Source: Paludibacter sp.
GTDB lineage: Bacteria > Bacteroidota > Bacteroidia > Bacteroidales > Paludibacteraceae
Assembly: GCA_023666945.1 (NCBI GenBank)
Contig: JAMPAY010000004.1
Location: 82,042 to 146,041 of the forward strand
DNA length: 64,000 nucleotides
Reading direction: 5' to 3'
Shown here: positions 56,459-64,000 of the stretch, one piece after another
How the letters are laid out: each line of letters begins with the position of its first letter
How positions within the stretch are numbered: the first letter of the stretch is position 1
Program-made: the position numbers and the translations under genes
Notes under the pieces: generated by a model
The model's database searches: none
Told to the model about the DNA's origin: nothing
What the model saw: the letters and a program-made list of their open reading frames with translations, nothing else

Positions 56459-57241
56459 TTATGCTTGATATTCCATAGGGCTGATTGTTGTGTGTTCGTG
56501 GTGATGATGTCCTCCGAAAATGCTGACGCAAAGGTATATGCCAAGTCCCACAAAGAGCAGTGCGCAGATACGGCGAAACCATACCTCGAAATGTTGGATG
56601 CGGTGGTTGATTTTGCCGATACCCATAACGGAATACGACAACAGCCACGCAATGATAACTACGGGAACTCCTGTGCCGAAGCCGAATACAACGGGCATTG
56701 TCCAACTCCAAACAACGGGTTGTGCCATGGTGAGGGGAATGAGCATTCCGAAAAACAGAACCCCGCTATACGGGCAGAATGCCAGCGAGAAAATCATGCC
56801 CAAAACGAACGACCACATCCAATCGGGGATATTATTGCCTTTACGGGCAAATTGTTGCATTTTGCCCATAAGCCCGTGGTTATGTTCGTGCTCGTGGTTA
56901 TGTTCGTGATTTCCCCCAAAGAAAATGAATATTCCGCATACAATCAAGAACGGCCCCAATGCAGGTTCGCCATAAGTCTCAAAGAAATGCCGAATACCGT
57001 CTGTTTGTGCTCCTTGAATAAATACCATGCTTAGCAGTGTATATGCCACAATTTTACCTAAGGCATAGAGTATGCCGTTGCGTAGTACTTTATGCTTGTT
57101 GTTTATATCTTTACAGATGTAACCGATAGCAGCAATGTTTGAGCAGAAAGGACAAGGACTTATGATGGTCATCAGCCCCAAGAGCAATGCTGTGAGTAGC
57201 GGCATGGTGGATGTATCTGTCAAAAAACTTTGAAAGGGCAT
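56459..57241 (-). CDS. ArsG-like / CcdA-superfamily permease with His-rich loop
   Basis: The 260-residue protein has about six membrane helices and two proline/cysteine signatures: ISPCPFCSNIAAIGYI after helix 1 and AFCPYSGVLFFGM in the second half. This is the duplicated pattern of CcdA/DsbD-like and ArsG-type (aromatic arsenical efflux) permeases. A loop rich in histidine (HEHNHEHEHNHG, about 112-123) and a second one at the C-terminus (HHHHEH) suggest metal binding. Substrate unknown. The promoter at 57268-57298 supports the start at 57241. Confidence 0.75.
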   Translation of the reverse strand: MPFQSFLTDTSTMPLLTALLLGLMTIISPCPFCSNIAAIGYICKDINNKHKVLRNGILYALGKIVAYTLLSMVFIQGAQTDGIRHFFETYGEPALGPFLIVCGIFIFFGGNHEHNHEHEHNHGLMGKMQQFARKGNNIPDWMWSFVLGMIFSLAFCPYSGVLFFGMLIPLTMAQPVVWSWTMPVVFGFGTGVPVVIIAWLLSYSVMGIGKINHRIQHFEVWFRRICALLFVGLGIYLCVSIFGGHHHHEHTTISPMEYQA

Positions 57242-57264
57242 AGGTTGTATATTTACGTTTGGAG

Positions 57265-57298
57265 TTGCAAAGGTACAATTTTTGTTGTAACTTTGCAA
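57265..57298. promoter_or_regulatory. Overlapping symmetric divergent promoters (permease and sensor kinase)
   Basis: Rightward: TTG 57265-57267, 20 bases, TAACTTTG 57288-57295. Leftward: TTG (CAA at 57296-57298), 20 bases, TACCTTTG 57268-57275. Each -33 box touches the other promoter's -7 box, so the 34-bp block is nearly palindromic (TTGCAAAG at one end, CTTTGCAA at the other). Both cannot be occupied at once. Confidence 0.75.
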
Positions 57299-57304
57299 AT
57301 GCAA

Positions 57305-59488
57305 ATGAAGAGTTGTAGAGCGTTATATGTGTTGCTTTGGGCATTATTGCCGTTGTTGTATAGTTGCCGTAATACGGAGTCGGTAGGTAAGCGTGTGCAA
57401 CAGACTTTGTTGGTGCAGGAAGAAGAAGCCATGTTGCAGACTCGGCAGTTGTGCGACATATTGGAGGGAAATTCGTTCGACTCTATTTGGACTTTAACCC
57501 GCAAAGACCCCAATATCATGTTCTATGTGTTCAATCGCAGAGGAATGGTATATTGGTCGGAAAACTGGTTGTCGGGTAGGGAAGTGCGTTTGTTGTTTTA
57601 CGATAAATGGTATTATAAGAAATTTGATAATGCTCATTGCGTGTGCCGCTGGACACGTTCGGGCGAATATAACATACTGACGGTTATTCCCGTTAAGTAT
57701 GCCTATGCGCTGGACAATCGTCAGTTGCCTAATAATTTTGTCGAACCGTTTTCGGGCGACGAGCACTATACCGTCACTTTTGCACGCAATGCCGATTACT
57801 ATCCTATTGTTTCTTCCGATGGTACTTATCTGTTCTCGGTATGTCCGCTCGAAAAACATCCGCAGGTATCAGCCGAATCTTCACGTCTGGCAGATACATT
57901 TTCTTATCAGACCTTGCTCAAACCCGCCGATGTTTCCAATGCCGAGCGTGGGGGCAACAGAAAGAGTGTACGCTTGTTTTTTGTCTTGGGCATTTCGGTG
58001 TTTACGGTAATTATCCTGATAGGTATTTTCGGCTTGATACGCAATCGTGGTTTCAAGCGTATGAATTTGCGCACCAAGTTTCAGTATGTTATTGTTACTT
58101 TGCTCCTCATCAATGCCGTTTATGTATTTGTGGTATCCACTTCGCATGTAAGGCAACATTACGAGGAGCAGCAACGGCAAGCATTGAAACAAAAAACCGC
58201 TTATATTCAGAAGGCACTACAGGAGATGTATTTTTGGAATGTGGTACTCAACGAAAAGAACGAAGCGGGTATGAATATCGATTTACGTGATTTGTCTTTT
58301 GCCTACGAGAGCGATATTCATGTTTACGATATGAACGGAAACCTTATCGGAACCTCTGCGACCGATTTGTTTGACAAAGGTCTTGTTTCGCGCCATATCG
58401 CACCACAGCCCTTCTTCTCGTCGGATCATACGATGGTGCAAGATGAGCATATAGGCGATTTGCATTATTTGGCGGCATATACCGAATTCTACAATGGCAA
58501 TTATGTGCAAATAGGGTATATCGCCGTTCCGCTTTTTGTGAGTTCCGATGCGGTGGATGCCGAAACCGATGCTTTTTTGGCGAAGTTGTTACCTCCCGTT
58601 CTCTTGGTGATATTGTTGTCTTTCGGACTCAGTTTGGTCATAGCACGAGGGCTTACGCAGCCGCTTTCTTCGTTGTCGGAGAAAATGAAACATTTCAAAA
58701 TAGGGCAACGAAGCAATCGGTTGGATTATGAAAAACAAGATGAAGTCGGACAGTTGGTGGTGCGCTATAACGAGATGGTAGATCAGTTGGAGCAGTCGGC
58801 AGAGAAATTGGTGCGATCGGAACGAGAAACGGCATGGCGTACCATGGCAAGGCAAATAGCCCATGAGATTAACAATCCGCTTACGCCCATGAAACTTACC
58901 ATACAACAACTGCAGCGCACGAAAATGATGGGCGGGGAGCGTTTTGATGAGTATTTCGATAAATCTACCAAAGTACTCATTGAGCAAATTGATAATTTGG
59001 CACGCATAGCCTCTTCTTTCTCTGCATTTGCCAAGATGCCGGAGGTAGTTACCGCTCCTGTCAATGTGGCGGAAAAACTCTATTCGGTCATCACGCTCTT
59101 TCGCAATAACAATGCAAATGTACCCATTCGCTATGTAGGAGCCGAAACGGGGGTTATGGCATTAGCGGATAGCGAACAAATTTCGCAGGTGTTCAACAAT
59201 CTTATCAAAAACGCTCTGCAAGCCATCGAAGACCGTCCCGGAGGCGATATTATAGTTATTCTCAAAGAAACTGCCGACGATGTTGAAATATCGGTATCGG
59301 ATAACGGATGCGGTATTCCCGAAGAAATACGTGAAAAAGTGTTCCGTCCTAATTTTACCACCAAGTCAACAGGAATGGGGTTGGGGTTGGCTATCTCTAA
59401 AAATATAGTGGAGGGATCGGGAGGAACCATAGCGTTCGAGACATCCGACAGGGGCACTACTTTCTATGTGCATCTGCGTAAACCCTGA
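57305..59488 (+). CDS. NtrY-like sensor histidine kinase
   Basis: The 727-residue kinase has an N-terminal hydrophobic segment (1-20, ending LLYSC, possibly a lipobox), a periplasmic region, and membrane helices at about 223-245, 259-279 and 429-447. A second sensor region (280-428) lies between the last two. A HAMP domain (about 452-505) leads to the dimerisation helix with H520 in ARQIAHEINNPLTPMK, the NtrY-like form. The ATPase domain shows NNLIKNALQAI, DNGCGIPEE and STGMGLGLAIS. No response regulator is adjacent. ATG codons at 57299 and 57305 both lie within a few bases of the expected transcript start. Confidence 0.88.
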   Translation: MKSCRALYVLLWALLPLLYSCRNTESVGKRVQQTLLVQEEEAMLQTRQLCDILEGNSFDSIWTLTRKDPNIMFYVFNRRGMVYWSENWLSGREVRLLFYDKWYYKKFDNAHCVCRWTRSGEYNILTVIPVKYAYALDNRQLPNNFVEPFSGDEHYTVTFARNADYYPIVSSDGTYLFSVCPLEKHPQVSAESSRLADTFSYQTLLKPADVSNAERGGNRKSVRLFFVLGISVFTVIILIGIFGLIRNRGFKRMNLRTKFQYVIVTLLLINAVYVFVVSTSHVRQHYEEQQRQALKQKTAYIQKALQEMYFWNVVLNEKNEAGMNIDLRDLSFAYESDIHVYDMNGNLIGTSATDLFDKGLVSRHIAPQPFFSSDHTMVQDEHIGDLHYLAAYTEFYNGNYVQIGYIAVPLFVSSDAVDAETDAFLAKLLPPVLLVILLSFGLSLVIARGLTQPLSSLSEKMKHFKIGQRSNRLDYEKQDEVGQLVVRYNEMVDQLEQSAEKLVRSERETAWRTMARQIAHEINNPLTPMKLTIQQLQRTKMMGGERFDEYFDKSTKVLIEQIDNLARIASSFSAFAKMPEVVTAPVNVAEKLYSVITLFRNNNANVPIRYVGAETGVMALADSEQISQVFNNLIKNALQAIEDRPGGDIIVILKETADDVEISVSDNGCGIPEEIREKVFRPNFTTKSTGMGLGLAISKNIVEGSGGTIAFETSDRGTTFYVHLRKP

Positions 59489-59605
59489 TAGTCGCTTATT
59501 GGTTTCTTTCTTTCTCATTGCTCGCATATTTTTGTTTTCTTGGGTGCGCATGTGGTTTGGCTGTAAGGTCGAACCAAAGAAAAAAGTGTCTTAAAACGCA
59601 GATAA

Positions 59606-59637
59606 TTTGCGTCTGTCGGATTTTTGTTGTATCTTTG
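59606..59637 (+). promoter_or_regulatory. Promoter of gyrA
   Basis: TTTG (59606-59609), 20 bases, TATCTTTG (59630-59637); leader of about 40 bases. Confidence 0.78.
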
Positions 59638-59684
59638 CATGCTTTTATGGCAAATTTTAAGGTCTTAATTAAGAATAAAAATAT

Positions 59685-62231
59685 ATGATTGACAACGACA
59701 GAATTATAAAGGTCAATATCGATGAGGAAATGAAAACCTCATATATTGACTATTCTATGAGCGTTATTGTGTCGCGTGCTTTGCCCGATGTGCGCGATGG
59801 TTTTAAGCCGGTGCACCGTCGTGTGCTTTTCGGAATGAATGAGTTGGGCAATACAAGCGATAAACCTACCAAGAAATCGGCACGTATCGTGGGTGAAGTT
59901 ATGGGTAAGTATCACCCGCATGGCGATTCTTCCATCTATGGTACGTTGGTGCGTATGGCACAACCGTGGGCTATGCGCTATACATTGGTTGACGGGCAGG
60001 GTAACTTCGGTTCGATTGATGGAGACGGACCTGCTGCCATGCGTTATACCGAGGCACGGTTGTCAAAATTGGCGGAAGAAATGTTGCGCGACATCGAAAA
60101 AGATACAGTCGATATGCAACTCAACTTCGATGATACATTGCGTGAGCCTACCGTTTTGCCAACCCGTTTCCCTAACTTGTTGGTTAATGGAGCAAGCGGT
60201 ATCGCAGTAGGTATGGCAACGAATATGCCCACACACAATTTGGGAGAGGTTGTTGACGGATGTATCGCCTATATCGATAATCCCGACATCACCATAGAGG
60301 GTCTTATGCAATATATTAAGGCACCCGATTTCCCTACGGGAGGTACTATCTTTGGTTACGGAGGTGTTAAAGATGCCTACGAAACCGGGCGTGGACGTGT
60401 GGTGATTCGTTCTAATGCCGACATCGAAACCGATGAAAACGGTCGCGAACGTATCATTATTACAGAATTGCCTTACGGCGTTGTTAAGGGCGACTTGGTG
60501 AAAAATATAGCCGATTTGGTAAGCGATAAGAAGATTGAGGGAATCTCCGGTATCAGCGATCAGTCCAAACGAGATGTGCGTGTCATCATCGAAATCAAGC
60601 GGGATGCCAGTGCTACGGTAGTGCTTAACAAATTGTATAAGTATACGGCATTGCAGTCTTCATTCTCGGTGAATAACATCGCTTTGGTGAAAGGACGTCC
60701 GTGTCTGCTCAATCTGAAAGATTTGGTAAGCAATTTCGTAGAACACCGTATGGACGTAGTTATTCGACGTACGCGTTTCGAACTGAAGAAAGCGCAAGAC
60801 CGTGCGCATATTTTAGAGGGGTTGATTGTTGCGGTCGATAATATCGATGAGGTGGTTGATTTGATTAAGAAAAGCCGCACACCGCAAGATGCACGTAGAG
60901 CATTGGAGGCACGGTTTAATCTCGATGAATTGCAGTCGAGAGCCATCGTTGATATGCGCTTGGGGCAACTCACGGGCTTGCGTGTGGAAGAACTGAGAGC
61001 CGAATACGATGAGTTGCAACACCTTATCGCACACTTGCAGGAATTGCTTGCTTCCGAACATCTGCGCTACGAACTTATCAAGACCGAATTGCTGGAAATA
61101 AAAGATAAATATGCCGACGAACGTCGTACCAAAATAGTTTTGGCGGCTACCGAGTTTAATCCGGAAGATATGTATGCTGACGATGATATGGTCATCACCA
61201 TTTCGCACCTCGGTTATATCAAGCGTACACCGCTTACCGAGTTCCGTCAGCAAAGTCGTGGAGGTATGGGAGCCAAGGCAAGTGCCAGTCGCGACGAAGA
61301 CTTTATCGAGTATGTACACACAGCATCCATGCACTCTACCATGATGTTCTTTACGGAAAAAGGTATTTGCTATTGGCTGAAAGTTTATGAATTGCCGGAG
61401 GGTAACAAACAGTCGAAAGGACGTGCGATACAGAACATTATAAATATTCAAAAAGGCGATAAGATTCGTGCTTTCATCAATGTGAAGGGATTGAACGATG
61501 AAGAGTTTGTCAATTCGCACTATTTGGTGTTTGCTACACGCAACGGACTTATCAAGAAGACGCCTTTGGAGGCTTATTCTCGTCCGCGTGCCAATGGTAT
61601 TATTGCCATATCCATGCGGGAGGACGATCAACTCATTCGTGTGGCACTCACCGATGGCAAATCAGAAATCTTGGTGGCGAGCCACAATGGTAAAGTCGTG
61701 CGTTTCAACGAACAGACCGTACGACCTATGGGACGTCCCGCCACAGGTGTTCGTGCCATACTTTTGGATGAAAACGAAAGCGATTATGCTGTCGGCATGA
61801 TTTGTGTAGAAAAGAATACCGAAGAGACAGTGCTTGTCATCTCTGAAAACGGATATGGTAAACGAACCGCATTGGACGATGAAAACGGAGAACCTGTTTA
61901 TCGTATCACCAATCGTGGCGGTAAGGGTGTGCGTACAATGAATATTACCGATAAAACCGGTAAACTCATTGCCATTGATGCCGTTACCGACGAATCTGAC
62001 CTTATGCTGATTAATAAGTCAGGTACGGCCATTCGTATGGCAATGTCCGATATTCGTGTTATGGGACGGGCTACACAAGGCGTCAAATTGGTTGAACTGC
62101 AGAAGCGCAACGATAAACTTATGTTCAGTTGCATTGTACCGAAAGACGATGCCGAAAATGCCGAAACGGTTGCAACGTCTGATACCGATGTCGCAGAAAA
62201 CGAAAACGGTACGGATTTTGTACAAGAATAA
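59685..62231 (+). CDS. gyrA: DNA gyrase subunit A
   Basis: The 848-residue subunit breaks and rejoins DNA through Y121 (AAMRYTEARL). The winged-helix region holds HPHGDSSIYG (77-86), the quinolone-contact stretch. The C-terminal half is the six-bladed wrapping domain with a GyrA-box-like QQSRGGMGAKAS and a second NRGGKGVR. The presence of the box favours GyrA over ParC. The equivalent of E. coli Ser83 is serine (S82); the equivalent of Asp87 is glycine (G86). A 60-residue acidic tail ends the protein. Confidence 0.95.
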   Translation: MIDNDRIIKVNIDEEMKTSYIDYSMSVIVSRALPDVRDGFKPVHRRVLFGMNELGNTSDKPTKKSARIVGEVMGKYHPHGDSSIYGTLVRMAQPWAMRYTLVDGQGNFGSIDGDGPAAMRYTEARLSKLAEEMLRDIEKDTVDMQLNFDDTLREPTVLPTRFPNLLVNGASGIAVGMATNMPTHNLGEVVDGCIAYIDNPDITIEGLMQYIKAPDFPTGGTIFGYGGVKDAYETGRGRVVIRSNADIETDENGRERIIITELPYGVVKGDLVKNIADLVSDKKIEGISGISDQSKRDVRVIIEIKRDASATVVLNKLYKYTALQSSFSVNNIALVKGRPCLLNLKDLVSNFVEHRMDVVIRRTRFELKKAQDRAHILEGLIVAVDNIDEVVDLIKKSRTPQDARRALEARFNLDELQSRAIVDMRLGQLTGLRVEELRAEYDELQHLIAHLQELLASEHLRYELIKTELLEIKDKYADERRTKIVLAATEFNPEDMYADDDMVITISHLGYIKRTPLTEFRQQSRGGMGAKASASRDEDFIEYVHTASMHSTMMFFTEKGICYWLKVYELPEGNKQSKGRAIQNIINIQKGDKIRAFINVKGLNDEEFVNSHYLVFATRNGLIKKTPLEAYSRPRANGIIAISMREDDQLIRVALTDGKSEILVASHNGKVVRFNEQTVRPMGRPATGVRAILLDENESDYAVGMICVEKNTEETVLVISENGYGKRTALDDENGEPVYRITNRGGKGVRTMNITDKTGKLIAIDAVTDESDLMLINKSGTAIRMAMSDIRVMGRATQGVKLVELQKRNDKLMFSCIVPKDDAENAETVATSDTDVAENENGTDFVQE

Positions 62232-62264
62232 ACAGAATGCAATAATGCTTAATAGTATAAGGAT

Positions 62265-63500
62265 ATGAAAAAAATTGTTTTAACGGCTGCTATTGTTCTC
62301 GCGGGAACAATGTGCTTCGCTCAAAAGAGCAATGTCAACAAGGCAAAGAACCTTGCGGCTAACACCGAATCGCCCGATTTCGTGGGCGCACGCGAAGCCA
62401 TTGCATTGGCGTTGCAAGACGAATCTACCAAAGATTTGGCTGACACATGGTATCAGGCGGGTCTTATTGGTTACAAAGAAAACGAATATCTCTTTGCACA
62501 ATCTGCTTTAGGGGCTATCGATGAGCAGAAAAAAGGCGAAGCGGTGGCTGAATCGTATAACTATTGGATTACAGCCGACGAATTGTCGCTCTTGCCCAAC
62601 GCAAAAGGAAAGGTAAGTACCAAATTGCACAATAGTATAACCAATAAAATGTTGGAGTACTATACGCAACAAGAACTTATCAAGTATGGTATTTATCTTA
62701 ACGATAAGAAAGATTTTAAGCGTGCTTACGAAATTTTCAAAATGCACTTGGATATGCCCGATTTGGCAATGATGCAGGAAGAAAAGTTGCAGGCTAAAAT
62801 GCCGAAAGATACCATCTATTTGCAGTATAAATACTATTTGGGCTTGTTCGCTACACAGGCTGAAATGCACAAAGAAGCCATCGAAGTTTTCGAACAGATG
62901 AAGAATGGCGATTATGAACCGGTCTACATCAATCAGTTCCTCTATCAAGAATATGTTGCCCTCAACGATACTGCCAATTTCGTGCGTGTCTTGCAAGAGG
63001 CTACGGAGCGTTTCCCCGGAGAAGCATGGTTCTTGCAAAATCTGATTAACTATTATATCTATTCCAATCAAGAGGCAGAAGCACTCAACTATTTGGCTAA
63101 AGCCATTGAGCGTGAACCTAATGTGGCACAATACTACCATATTAAAGGTAACTTGGAAGAGAATATGGGTATGTACGATGAGGCTATCAACGATTTTAAT
63201 AAAGCGTTGGAAGTTGATCCGAATTTGGCAGATGCAGAAGCAGGGCTCGGACGTGTGTTCTACAATCAAGCGGTTAAACTTAACGAAGAGGCTGCCTATA
63301 TACAGGATAATAAAACCTATCAGGCTAAACTTAAAGAAATGGACGCTATGTTTGCCAAGTCATTACCTTTCTTCTTGAAAGCGCATGAAATGGCACCCGA
63401 CAATAGAGACTATATGATTGTTTTGCGCCAACTCTACTATCGTTTGAAGATGGATGCTGAGTATGAAGCCATCAATGCGGAATTGAATAGTGATTTCTAA
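62265..63500 (+). CDS. Secreted TPR-repeat protein
   Basis: The 411-residue protein has a signal peptide (MKKIVLTAAIVLAGTMCFAQ). Several TPR-like helical pairs follow, the clearest being AQYYHIKGNLEENMGMYDEA with INDFNKALEVDPNLADAEAG. It is probably periplasmic and binds a partner protein. It starts 33 bp after gyrA, with no promoter between, so it may be co-transcribed with it. Function unknown. Confidence 0.8.
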   Translation: MKKIVLTAAIVLAGTMCFAQKSNVNKAKNLAANTESPDFVGAREAIALALQDESTKDLADTWYQAGLIGYKENEYLFAQSALGAIDEQKKGEAVAESYNYWITADELSLLPNAKGKVSTKLHNSITNKMLEYYTQQELIKYGIYLNDKKDFKRAYEIFKMHLDMPDLAMMQEEKLQAKMPKDTIYLQYKYYLGLFATQAEMHKEAIEVFEQMKNGDYEPVYINQFLYQEYVALNDTANFVRVLQEATERFPGEAWFLQNLINYYIYSNQEAEALNYLAKAIEREPNVAQYYHIKGNLEENMGMYDEAINDFNKALEVDPNLADAEAGLGRVFYNQAVKLNEEAAYIQDNKTYQAKLKEMDAMFAKSLPFFLKAHEMAPDNRDYMIVLRQLYYRLKMDAEYEAINAELNSDF

Positions 63501-63546
63501 TCGCTCTCAACAATTAGAGAAAGAGAAACGGAACAATAATTCATAT

Positions 63547-63598
63547 TATTAATACCAAAAGAGGAGTATCATTCGGTGCTCCTCTTTTGGTATTAATA
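63547..63598 (+). terminator. Terminator of the gyrA-TPR unit
   Basis: TTAATACCAAAAGAGGAG lies inside the left arm (63547-63566), and the right arm (63579-63598) is its exact complement, giving a 20-bp stem with a 12-base loop. Confidence 0.85.
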
Positions 63599-63682
63599 TA
63601 TGTCTGTATTAGATTACCGGTGCTTCGAATGTCTATATTACTTATTCGTGCAATTTTTTGAGAAAGAAATGCAGTGTGCATA

Positions 63683-63713
63683 TTGGTACATCGGAAAAAT
63701 ATATGTACCTTTG
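63683..63713 (+). promoter_or_regulatory. Promoter upstream of the right-end gene
   Basis: TTG (63683-63685), 20 bases, TACCTTTG (63706-63713). It gives a leader of roughly 225 bases before the ATG at 63947, unusually long in this window. Confidence 0.68.
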
Positions 63714-63946
63714 CATACGAAATGCGAAACCGTTATGGTTGAGTGTTCAATTTCTAATGCAGGCAGTTTGGCGTCATACCAAGACATGTTTCGGGCAATC
63801 AATGATTGTGCTGCGTGCTTTTTCGACTTTTTTCTGTAGGATAGAAGATACAACGAGGCGTAAGATATATGCGAAGGATAGAGTGAATTTCTGTGTGGAT
63901 AACCCTCATAAGCAACATTCTTTATTAACTCTTAATACTTATTTTT

Positions 63947-64000
63947 ATGAAGAAGAAAATCTCTTTTCTTTTTGCGTTTCTATGCGCAAGCGTACTGTCG
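63947..64000 (+). CDS. Start of a secreted-protein gene (18 codons)
   Basis: The first 18 codons read MKKKISFLFAFLCASVLS, a typical signal-peptide start, and the frame runs off the right edge. The product cannot be named. The long leader and promoter upstream support it as a real gene. Confidence 0.65.
   Translation, partial: MKKKISFLFAFLCASVLS

Larger units (their letters stand above)
63501..63946. other. 446-bp intergenic region before the right-end gene
   Basis: It holds a 20-bp-stem terminator (63547-63598), a good promoter (63683-63713) and a leader of about 225 bases. A 34-codon frame in the leader (63735-63839) begins MVECSISNAG; it could be a leader peptide but has no supporting feature. 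Confidence 0.55.

Overview
The window reads as the chromosome of a member of the order Bacteroidales (phylum Bacteroidetes). The main evidence is promoter style: most operons start behind a TAnnTTTG box with a TTG box 20 bases upstream. Gene content agrees: a short V-type ATPase operon E-DUF2764-A-B-D-I-K, a DUF3737 protein, an EttA-type ABC-F protein, and housekeeping proteins (GyrA, S1, AspS, FabD) with Bacteroidetes-like features. I saw no rRNA, tRNA, CRISPR array, transposase or integrase.

Layout. 1-3540: the 5' end of a relA/spoT gene, an LptF/LptG permease, cytidine deaminase and a small lipoprotein, all on the minus strand. 3565-6842: a minus-strand operon of 2-hydroxyacid dehydrogenase, peptidase T and GcvT that runs on into the lipoprotein. 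6975-9953: a C_GCAxxG_C_C protein, dihydrolipoyl dehydrogenase and MnmA. 10518-20303: the V-ATPase operon, interrupted between subunits A and B by an AT-rich type II restriction-modification pair. 20588-30061: a type I restriction system, hsdM-DUF1016 nuclease-hsdS-unknown membrane protein-hsdR. 30490-35535: fabD, aspS, a GIY-YIG protein and ettA. 35712-41330: a minus-strand operon of a nucleoside phosphorylase-like protein, an EF-hand membrane protein, a TPR protein and a TraB/GumN protein. 41653-43393: a Fic protein and a broken RhuM-like gene. 43906-49747: a second type I system, hsdM-hsdS-hsdR. 49799-63500: GH25 lysozyme, ribosomal protein S1, DUF3737, MalY-type lyase, sugar acetyltransferase, TrmN6, an ArsG-like permease, an NtrY-like sensor kinase, GyrA and a TPR protein. 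The last 54 bases begin a secreted-protein gene.

Three restriction systems plus a Fic protein and a GIY-YIG nuclease sit between ordinary housekeeping operons, so this is a defence-rich chromosome segment without visible mobility genes. The most notable find is a perfect 30-bp inverted repeat (43630-43659 and 43809-43838) around a 149-bp segment holding a good promoter. It lies just upstream of the second hsdMSR operon, and its promoter now points away from that operon. This is the architecture of a phase-variable invertible promoter.

Other points of note are the restriction pair inside the V-ATPase operon, the unknown wHTH/PIN-like/coiled-coil/membrane protein inside the first type I operon, and a 115-bp repeat present twice with compensatory changes in its hairpin. 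The rotor-ring subunit K keeps every residue of a sodium-binding site.
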